Source of the DNA: an uncultured Micrococcales bacterium
Lineage (GTDB): Bacteria; Actinomycetota; Actinomycetes; Actinomycetales; Microbacteriaceae
Assembly: GCA_937919125.1 (NCBI GenBank)
Contig: CALFOB010000161.1
Span: forward strand, 1 to 12,817
Direction: 5' to 3'
Length of the DNA: 12,817 nucleotides
Under the pieces are notes generated by a model. That model was not told the origin of the DNA, made no database searches, and saw only the letters and a list, made by a program, of their open reading frames with translations. This document shows positions 1-5,292 of the stretch, piece by piece. Position 1 is the stretch's first letter. Each line of letters starts with the position of its first letter. Made by a program: the position numbers and the translations under genes.

Positions 1-22
1 CCGGCGATAGTTCAGAAGACAT
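1..22 (-). CDS. Probable start of a divergent gene, product unknown (partial)
   Basis: Reading the minus strand from position 22, an ATG opens M-S-S-E-L-S-P and stays open to the window edge. It is preceded by AGGG (positions 30-27 on the minus strand), 4 nt before the ATG, a plausible ribosome binding site. A further in-frame-independent ATG at 33 is also open to the edge but lacks such a site. Only seven codons are visible, so the product cannot be identified. In several actinobacteria a small hotdog-fold thioesterase gene lies divergently next to polA, so that is a reasonable guess from context only. Such a short open stretch could also be chance. Confidence 0.35.
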
Positions 23-37
23 AAATCCCTCATAGCC

Positions 38-65
38 CTGTTAGCGGATGTTTTATTCAGGTCAA
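38..65 (-). promoter_or_regulatory. Possible promoter for the divergent gene
   Basis: On the minus strand TTGACC (65 to 60) resembles a -35 hexamer and is followed after 16 nt by TAACAG (43 to 38), a poor -10. Transcription would begin near position 31, giving a short leader carrying the AGGG before the ATG at 22. The -35-like block overlaps the CAAGTTAGGCT block of the polA promoter on the other strand, so the two directions may compete. The -10 lacks the final T, which keeps confidence low. Confidence 0.25.
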
Positions 66-79
66 GTTAGGCTATTGAA
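66..79 (+). promoter_or_regulatory. polA -10 element, predicted leaderless transcript
   Basis: GTTAGGCT (66-73) contains the hexamer TAGGCT (68-73), which fits the actinobacterial -10 pattern GNTANNNT. Exactly six bases separate it from the ATG at 80, so the first transcribed base should be at or next to the A of the start codon. There is no good Shine-Dalgarno sequence before polA, which fits a leaderless message. The 11-base string CAAGTTAGGCT (63-73) recurs at the same distance before coaE. No convincing -35 hexamer is visible at the usual spacing. An alternative reading is that the AGG inside it serves as a very weak ribosome binding site. Confidence 0.6.
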
Positions 80-2749
80 ATGACCAAGACCAAGCCTACT
101 CTTTTGCTAATCGATGGTCACTCTCTGGCCTTTAGAGCTTTCTACGCCTTAAACCCAGATCAGTTCAAGACGCCAGATGGTCAGCATACGAACGCTGTTC
201 ACGGCTTTATCTCAATGATGTTGAACATCCTTCAGAATGAAAAGCCAACACACTTAGCTGTTGCCTTCGATCTTTCAAGACATTCTTTTAGAACTGATGA
301 ATACCCTGAATACAAGGGCACACGAGGTGAATCTCCTCCTGAGTTCAATGGACAGACTGAACTTCTCAGAGACGCTTTAGCAGCGATGAACATCACTACT
401 CTAAGTCGTGAAAACTATGAGGCCGATGACGTTATCGCAAGCCTTGCCGACCAGGGTGCAGCTGCTGGATACCGAGTGCTGATTGTTTCAGGAGATAGAG
501 ATACGTTCCAACTCATTCAGGACGACGTGACCATTTTGTATCCAGTCAAAGGTGTTATGAACCTAGCTCGTATGACTGATGAAGCGGTTCTTGAGAAGTA
601 TGGAATTCACGCGAAGCAATATCCGGATCTTGCTGCACTTGTTGGTGAAACATCAGATAACTTGCCAGGAATTCCAGGTGTTGGTCCTAAAACTGCAGCG
701 AAGTGGTTGCAGCAGTATGGAAATCTAGCGGGTGTGCTAGCAGCCGAAAACGACATCGCTGGAAAAGTGGGAGAGTCTCTGCGAGAGCATAGAGATCTAG
801 CGGTTAGAAACAGAAGACTTAACCATCTAGTTCGAGACTTAGATTGTGGATATGGTTTTGATGCTTTCAAGCTGGGACCAGTTGATGAAAGAGCGGTAAG
901 AGATTCTTTCGCGAAGATGCACTTTAGATCTTTATTGGAACGCGTTTTGCGCGCACTGGGAGTTGCAGAAGGAACATCAAGCGCTCCTGCATCTTCTGAA
1001 GTTACTTCTCAAGAACTAATTGAAGAAGTGGTGACGAAGATTGATTTAGTTCTTCCTAAAGAACCTAAGAACAAAGCAGACGCTCTAGCAAAGATTTATG
1101 CATCTCCTAAACCAAGTTCTGTTTTCTTCGACTTCGGCAATGTGAGCATTCTTGGAGCTGGAATTGCTAATGAGAGCATCCGCACCTCGCTATCAGCAAA
1201 GGAGTTTGACAAAGATTTCTTCGGATGGCTATCATCTACTCAGCCGAAGATTGTTTTTGACGCCAAGGCCGCAGAGAGATCTCTTCTAGGCACTGGGAAG
1301 AAGATTGCCGGCGTAACGGATGATCCGATGTTGATGGCATACATCGATAATCCACTTCGAAAAGGATTCTCCGCTGAAGATCTCGTTGCCGAATACTTGG
1401 GCGTTCAGTTAGATTCTGAAGGCCAAGAGGATGTAGTTCAACCGGATAGAGATTTATCAGCAATTGCTTGGTACGTCTTCCAACTCAATCAGTCGCTCAC
1501 ATCAGTGCTAGCTAGGTCAAAGCAAACGAATGTTTACAAGGAAGTTGAGCTAGCTTCTAGCAATCCACTCGCGAAGATGGAGCACACTGGAATAACCCTC
1601 GACACCGATGGCATGACCAAGCTTGTGAAGAAACTTGATAAAGAGATTTCAAAGATTGCTTCGGAATGTTTCGAGATTATCGGTAAGGAAATCAATTTAG
1701 CTTCCCCTAAGCAGCTGCAAACAGTATTGTTTGATGATCTGGGTATGGAGGGAACTAGCAAGGTTAGGACAGGTTTCTCAACAAATGCTGAGGCTCTTAC
1801 AACATTGTTCGAGCAAAATGGTCATCCTTTCCTGGAGAAACTTCTTGCCCACAGAGAAGTTACAAAGATTCGCCAGATTGTTGAAACGATTAGTAAGGCT
1901 GTTGGACCAGACAATCGCATCCACACAACCTACGTGCAAACAGGCACCTCCACTGGTCGTCTTTCATCTGAGAATCCAAACCTCCAGAACATTCCTGTTC
2001 GAAGCGACAGAGGCAGACTGATTAGAGATGCCTTTATCGTTGGTGAAGACTTCGAGACCCTGCTAACCGCAGACTATTCTCAAATCGAAATGAGAATCTT
2101 GGCCCATCTAAGCCAAGATGAGGGCTTGATTGAGGCGTTCAAGTCAGGAGAGGACCTTCACAAGTTCGTGGGTTCCAGAATCTATGGAGTTCCACCTGCT
2201 GAAGTTACTGGTGCTATGAGATCCAAAGTTAAGGCGATGTCTTATGGATTGGTCTATGGCTTAAGTGAGTACGGTTTGGCTAAGCAGCTTCGAATCACTA
2301 ATGCGGACGCTAAACAATTGATGGCAGACTACTTCGACCGATTTGGTGGTGTGAGACGCTATTTGAGCGAAGTGGTTGAAGAAGCCAAAGATCGCGGCTA
2401 TACCGAGACTATTGCTGGTCGTAGAAGACCCTTCCCAGACCTGAAGAGCAAGATCTTCGCAGTTAAGGAAAATGCTCGAAGAGCAGCTTTAAACGCTCCG
2501 ATTCAGGGAACTGCAGCAGACATCATGAAAACAGCCATGATAAACGTTGATAGAGCGTTAGTTGCAGCCAAAGTAAAGAGTCGAATCCTGCTTCAGGTTC
2601 ACGATGAATTAGTTATTGAGGTGGCTAAGGGTGAACTTGAGAAGGTCAAAGAGTTAGTCATCAAGGGCATGAATGAGGCAGCAAAGCTGGCTGTGCCGTT
2701 AGAAGTCAGTGTTGGAGTCGGAAGAAGCTGGGACGAGGCTGCCCACTAA
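80..2749 (+). CDS. polA: DNA polymerase I
   Basis: Pol I fills gaps in excision repair and removes RNA primers from Okazaki fragments. The 889-residue protein has the usual three parts. The 5'-3' exonuclease/FEN domain (about 1-295) shows D12 in LLLIDGHS, E114-A-D-D117, G138-D-R-D141 and the helix-hairpin motif GVGPK at 200-204. The middle domain (about 320-480) has lost the DxE and other acidic metal ligands of a proofreading exonuclease, as in other actinobacterial Pol I. The polymerase domain (about 500-889) has motif A DYSQIE at 665, the O helix from R714 with K718, Y722 and Y726, and motif C H841-D-E843. Y722 occupies the site of E. coli F762. Size and motifs match full-length actinobacterial PolA. 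It appears to start its own transcript (leaderless promoter) and ends overlapping the HPr gene by one base. Identification is secure. Confidence 0.98.
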   Translation: MTKTKPTLLLIDGHSLAFRAFYALNPDQFKTPDGQHTNAVHGFISMMLNILQNEKPTHLAVAFDLSRHSFRTDEYPEYKGTRGESPPEFNGQTELLRDALAAMNITTLSRENYEADDVIASLADQGAAAGYRVLIVSGDRDTFQLIQDDVTILYPVKGVMNLARMTDEAVLEKYGIHAKQYPDLAALVGETSDNLPGIPGVGPKTAAKWLQQYGNLAGVLAAENDIAGKVGESLREHRDLAVRNRRLNHLVRDLDCGYGFDAFKLGPVDERAVRDSFAKMHFRSLLERVLRALGVAEGTSSAPASSEVTSQELIEEVVTKIDLVLPKEPKNKADALAKIYASPKPSSVFFDFGNVSILGAGIANESIRTSLSAKEFDKDFFGWLSSTQPKIVFDAKAAERSLLGTGKKIAGVTDDPMLMAYIDNPLRKGFSAEDLVAEYLGVQLDSEGQEDVVQPDRDLSAIAWYVFQLNQSLTSVLARSKQTNVYKEVELASSNPLAKMEHTGITLDTDGMTKLVKKLDKEISKIASECFEIIGKEINLASPKQLQTVLFDDLGMEGTSKVRTGFSTNAEALTTLFEQNGHPFLEKLLAHREVTKIRQIVETISKAVGPDNRIHTTYVQTGTSTGRLSSENPNLQNIPVRSDRGRLIRDAFIVGEDFETLLTADYSQIEMRILAHLSQDEGLIEAFKSGEDLHKFVGSRIYGVPPAEVTGAMRSKVKAMSYGLVYGLSEYGLAKQLRITNADAKQLMADYFDRFGGVRRYLSEVVEEAKDRGYTETIAGRRRPFPDLKSKIFAVKENARRAALNAPIQGTAADIMKTAMINVDRALVAAKVKSRILLQVHDELVIEVAKGELEKVKELVIKGMNEAAKLAVPLEVSVGVGRSWDEAAH

Positions 2750-3015
2750 TGGCTAAACAGAGCTGCATTGTTGGGCCCGAGGTAGGTTTACACGCCCGGC
2801 CAGCTGCCGATTTTGTAAGAATAGCCACCTTGAGCAACCATTCTGTGACAGTCACCAACCGGGTCGGCAAAAAGGCTCAAGGTAACAGCATTCTTGGCAT
2901 TTTGAGTCTCGGTGCCAAGCATGGAGAAGAACTCTCTATTGAGGTCCTAGGTCCCGATGAAGATAAAGTTCTCGAGGCCCTAATCCGCGTTGTATCGGGC
3001 GATAAGACCGTATAG
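2749..3015 (+). CDS. ptsH: HPr-family phosphocarrier protein
   Basis: HPr is the small cytoplasmic carrier that takes phosphate from enzyme I at an active-site histidine and passes it to sugar-specific EIIA proteins. This 88-residue protein has the active-site block GLHARPA with H15 and R17, and the second conserved block around S47 (GNSILGILSLG), equivalent to the regulatory Ser46 of Firmicute HPr; both key residues are intact. The ATG overlaps the polA stop as TAATG, with GAGG at 2735-2738 ten bases upstream, so translation is probably coupled to polA. No enzyme I, EII or HPr kinase gene is in the window. It could be the general HPr or a paralogue used for regulation; the symbol is given on family grounds only. 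Its codon use (CGG, GCC, CCC and few AGA) looks slightly richer in GC than polA. Confidence 0.9.
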   Translation: MAKQSCIVGPEVGLHARPAADFVRIATLSNHSVTVTNRVGKKAQGNSILGILSLGAKHGEELSIEVLGPDEDKVLEALIRVVSGDKTV

Positions 3016-3141
3016 ACTTTCCAAAGGTCTGAAATTAGACCTAAACAAACCCAGTCCAAGTTCAATTACTGTGAGTTGCTACGCCCGTAGTTTTCAAGTG
3101 GTAATTGGCCCGAGTAAAAACAAGATCGAGACAACCTCTCT
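3016..3141 (+). promoter_or_regulatory. rpsA upstream/leader region
   Basis: This 126-bp gap between the HPr gene and rpsA is the longest non-coding stretch in the window. It should hold the rpsA promoter and mRNA leader. Candidate -10 hexamers of the TANNNT type are TACTGT (3067-3072) and TAGTTT (3088-3093), but neither has a good -35. No strong Shine-Dalgarno lies before the ATG at 3142: the nearest purine block is CGAGA at 3127-3131. In E. coli, rpsA also lacks a canonical site and is autoregulated by S1; whether that applies here is inference. Confidence 0.4.
3025..3042. repeat. Small inverted repeat after the HPr gene
   Basis: AGGTCT (3025-3030) and AGACCT (3037-3042) are perfect inverted copies with a six-base loop, ten bases after the HPr stop codon. 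No run of T follows on either strand, so it does not look like a complete intrinsic terminator. The left arm can alternatively pair with AGAC at 3014-3017, which overlaps the stop codon. It may be an mRNA end-stabilising or weak pausing structure, or part of the rpsA leader if transcription reads through. Six-base arms can also arise by chance. Confidence 0.35.
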
Positions 3142-4614
3142 ATGACAAGTAGCACCAACAAAGCTCCTAAGCAGGTAGCAGTAAACGACATCGGTTCAGC
3201 AGAAGAACTTCTAGCAGAAATCGAAAAAACCCTAAAATCTTTCAACGACGGCGATCTAATCGCAGGTATCGTTGTCAAGATTGACCGCGACGAGGTTCTA
3301 CTCGACGTAGGTTACAAGACCGAAGGTGTTATTCCTTCACGTGAACTATCAATCAGACATGATGCAGCCCCAGGCGACATCGTTGCTGTTGGTGATTCAA
3401 TCGAGGCACTTGTTCTTCAGAAAGAAGACAAAGAAGGCCGACTAATTCTTTCCAAGAAGCGTGCTCAGTACGAGCGTGCGTGGGGCGATGTTGAGAAGAT
3501 CAAAGAAACTGATGGCGTTGTTACCGGTTTGGTAATTGAAGTTGTCAAGGGTGGTCTAATCGTTGACATCGGTCTTCGTGGATTCCTTCCAGCTTCTCTA
3601 ATCGAACTTCGTCGCGTTCGCGATCTAACTCCATACCTTGGTCAGAATGTTGACGCAAAGATTTTGGAACTAGACAAGAACCGCAACAACGTTGTTCTTT
3701 CACGCAGAGCTCTTCTAGAAGAGTCTCAGTCTGCTAACCGCAGCACATTCCTAGCTGACCTAGCTAAGGGACAGATCCGTACAGGTGTTGTTTCATCTAT
3801 CGTAAACTTCGGTGCATTCATTGACCTTGGTGGCGTTGACGGTCTAGTTCACGTAAGCGAACTTTCATGGAAGCACATTGAGCACGCTAGCGAAGTTGTT
3901 GAGATTGGTCAGGAAGTAACTGTTGAGGTTCTAGAAGTTGACCAGGAGAGAGAGCGTGTTTCACTTTCTCTAAAGGCAACTCAGGAAGACCCATGGCAGG
4001 TATTCGCTAGATCACACGCAATCGGTCAGTACGCCCCAGGTAAGGTCACCAAGATCGTTCCATTCGGTGCATTCGTACGCGTTGCAGATGGTATCGAAGG
4101 CCTAGTTCACATCAGTGAGCTATCAGCTAAGCACATCGATCTAGCAAGCCAGGTTGTCACAGTTAACCAGAACGTATTCGTCAAGGTTATTGACATTGAT
4201 CTAGAGCGTCGTCGTATCTCTCTATCTCTAAAGCAGGCCACTGAAGAAGTTAACCCAGAAGGTACTGACTTCAACCCAGCTCTTTACGGATTGGCTACTG
4301 ACTTTGATGAACAGGGTAACTACAAGTACCCAGAAGGTTTCGACTCAGCTACTAGCGAGTGGAAGCCAGGATTCGAAGATGCTAAGGCTAAGTGGGAGAA
4401 GGAATACGCTGAAGCTCACGCACGCTGGGAAGAGCACAAGAAGCAGGTTAAGGCAGCTAACGAGCTTGCAGCAACCCTTCCTGATGCAAAACCTGAAGTA
4501 CAGGCCAGCACAACCACTTCATCTTCATCTGAAGGTGCAACCGCATCAGAAGGAACTCTTTCTGATGACGAGGCACTATCAGCACTGCGCGACAAGCTAA
4601 ACAGCGCAGAATAG
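3142..4614 (+). CDS. rpsA: 30S ribosomal protein S1
   Basis: S1 binds mRNA on the small ribosomal subunit and helps recruit structured or weakly led messages. The 490-residue protein has four S1 (OB-fold) repeats at roughly 36-105, 124-188, 211-278 and 296-364; repeats three and four share the pattern FGAF...GLVH[VI]SELS.KHI...SLSLK. The remaining 125 residues form the actinobacterial tail: a conserved Y-G-L...DEQGNY...PEGFD block at 382-401, a charged probable coiled coil (411-445), a Ser/Thr-rich linker (455-472) and a final DDEALSALRDKL motif like that of mycobacterial RpsA. The start is supported by the conserved QVAVNDIGS near the N terminus. Codon use differs from the neighbours: Leu is CTA in 24 of 46 cases and CTG only once, as expected for a very highly expressed gene tuned to particular tRNAs. 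A strong hairpin terminator follows directly. Confidence 0.98.
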   Translation: MTSSTNKAPKQVAVNDIGSAEELLAEIEKTLKSFNDGDLIAGIVVKIDRDEVLLDVGYKTEGVIPSRELSIRHDAAPGDIVAVGDSIEALVLQKEDKEGRLILSKKRAQYERAWGDVEKIKETDGVVTGLVIEVVKGGLIVDIGLRGFLPASLIELRRVRDLTPYLGQNVDAKILELDKNRNNVVLSRRALLEESQSANRSTFLADLAKGQIRTGVVSSIVNFGAFIDLGGVDGLVHVSELSWKHIEHASEVVEIGQEVTVEVLEVDQERERVSLSLKATQEDPWQVFARSHAIGQYAPGKVTKIVPFGAFVRVADGIEGLVHISELSAKHIDLASQVVTVNQNVFVKVIDIDLERRRISLSLKQATEEVNPEGTDFNPALYGLATDFDEQGNYKYPEGFDSATSEWKPGFEDAKAKWEKEYAEAHARWEEHKKQVKAANELAATLPDAKPEVQASTTTSSSSEGATASEGTLSDDEALSALRDKLNSAE

Positions 4615-4627
4615 TTAGAAGTACTTT

Positions 4628-4659
4628 AGGCGGGTCGGGCTTATGCTCGACCCGCCTTT
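4628..4659 (+). terminator. Intrinsic terminator of rpsA
   Basis: A 13-bp GC-rich stem pairs 4628-4640 (AGGCGGGTCGGGC) with 4645-4657 (GCTCGACCCGCCT), with one G.U pair and a TTAT loop, starting 13 bases after the rpsA stop. The T tract is short (TTT then GCT), common in actinobacteria where hairpin strength dominates. It sits between rpsA and the coaE -10 element, so it should insulate the low-level coaE-uvrB unit from the highly expressed rpsA message. Confidence 0.85.
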
Positions 4660-4672
4660 GCTATAACGACAA

Positions 4673-4686
4673 GTTAGGCTTAGAGC
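4673..4686 (+). promoter_or_regulatory. coaE -10 element, predicted leaderless transcript
   Basis: GTTAGGCT (4673-4680) is the same octamer found before polA, and CAAGTTAGGCT (4670-4680) is identical over 11 bases. Six bases separate TAGGCT from the ATG at 4687, placing the predicted transcription start at the start codon. No Shine-Dalgarno is evident beyond the AGG inside the motif. TATAAC (4662-4667) is an alternative -10 that would give a leader of about 13 nt. No good -35 is visible. Confidence 0.6.
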
Positions 4687-5292
4687 ATGTTTTTGATTGG
4701 TCTCACCGGTGGAATTGCAGCAGGCAAGACAACTGTTGCTTCGCACTGGGTGTCCCTTGGCGGTATTGAGATTGATGCAGACAAGTTGGCGCGCGAGGTC
4801 GTAGAGCCAGGCACTCAAGGACTAGAGCAAATCAGAGAAGCTTTCGGTGATTCAGTATTTCAAGCAGATGGCTCTCTTGACAGATCAAAACTAGGGGAGA
4901 TTGTCTTCAACGACGCGAGTAAGCGAGTCGCTTTAGAAGAAATCATCCACCCTCTAGTTAGAGAACGAGCTCAGGAGTTGCTCTCAAACCTTCCCGAACA
5001 TTCAATGGTTATCTATACAGTCCCGCTGCTTGTTGAAGCAAACGTTTCTCTTCCTTTCGATGTGATTGTTAGCGTTGAAGCTCCAGAGACTGATCGAGTG
5101 AAGCGACTTGTTTCAAGCAGGGGATTGAACGAAGAGCAGGCTCTTGCCAGAATCAAGTCACAAGCATCAGCCATTGAAAGAGCAGCTGCTGCTGATTACA
5201 TTTTGAACTCCAATCAGCCTCTAGTTTCACTTTTGGCTGATGCTACCGCTTTATGGAACAAGTTCTTGGCCATGAGCGAGGCAAAGAAATGA
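4687..5292 (+). CDS. coaE: Dephospho-CoA kinase
   Basis: CoaE catalyses the last step of coenzyme A synthesis, the ATP-dependent phosphorylation of dephospho-CoA at the 3'-OH of the ribose. The 201-residue protein begins with the P-loop GGIAAGKT (8-15, K14), followed by the family blocks DADKLAREVV, IHPLVRER and VPLLVE, and ends with a lid-type region rich in Arg and Ala. Length matches the single-domain enzyme; the extra C-terminal GrpB-like (UPF0157) domain of the mycobacterial homologue is absent. The start is fixed by the P-loop lying at its usual distance from the N terminus. Its last codons overlap the uvrB start (ATGA), so coaE and uvrB are probably co-transcribed and translationally coupled. 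Leu codons are mixed (CTA in 4 of 24), unlike rpsA. Confidence 0.96.
   Translation: MFLIGLTGGIAAGKTTVASHWVSLGGIEIDADKLAREVVEPGTQGLEQIREAFGDSVFQADGSLDRSKLGEIVFNDASKRVALEEIIHPLVRERAQELLSNLPEHSMVIYTVPLLVEANVSLPFDVIVSVEAPETDRVKRLVSSRGLNEEQALARIKSQASAIERAAAADYILNSNQPLVSLLADATALWNKFLAMSEAKK

Noticed and set aside
3067..3093. TACTGT (3067-3072) and TAGTTT (3088-3093) as a firm rpsA promoter call.
   Set aside because: TANNNT is common by chance, neither has a convincing -35 or the preceding GT seen in the other promoters, so they are mentioned only as candidates.
3814..4230. Imperfect direct repeat within rpsA.
   Set aside because: This is the normal tandem S1-domain repetition (third and fourth repeats), not a recent DNA duplication.
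4304..4600. 98-codon open frame on the + strand overlapping the 3' part of rpsA.
   Set aside because: It lies entirely within the conserved rpsA tail in another frame, has no ribosome binding site, and its translation resembles no family I know.
5256..5265. GAAC-AA-GTTC just upstream of uvrB as a LexA operator.
   Set aside because: The spacer is two bases, not the four of the actinobacterial/Bacillus LexA site, and the sequence is inside the coaE coding region.
5253..5291. Upstream in-frame ATG for uvrB at 5253, adding 12 residues.
   Set aside because: It lies well inside coaE, the added residues are not family-like, and the ATG at 5289 has an ATGA overlap with the coaE stop and a GAGG at good spacing.
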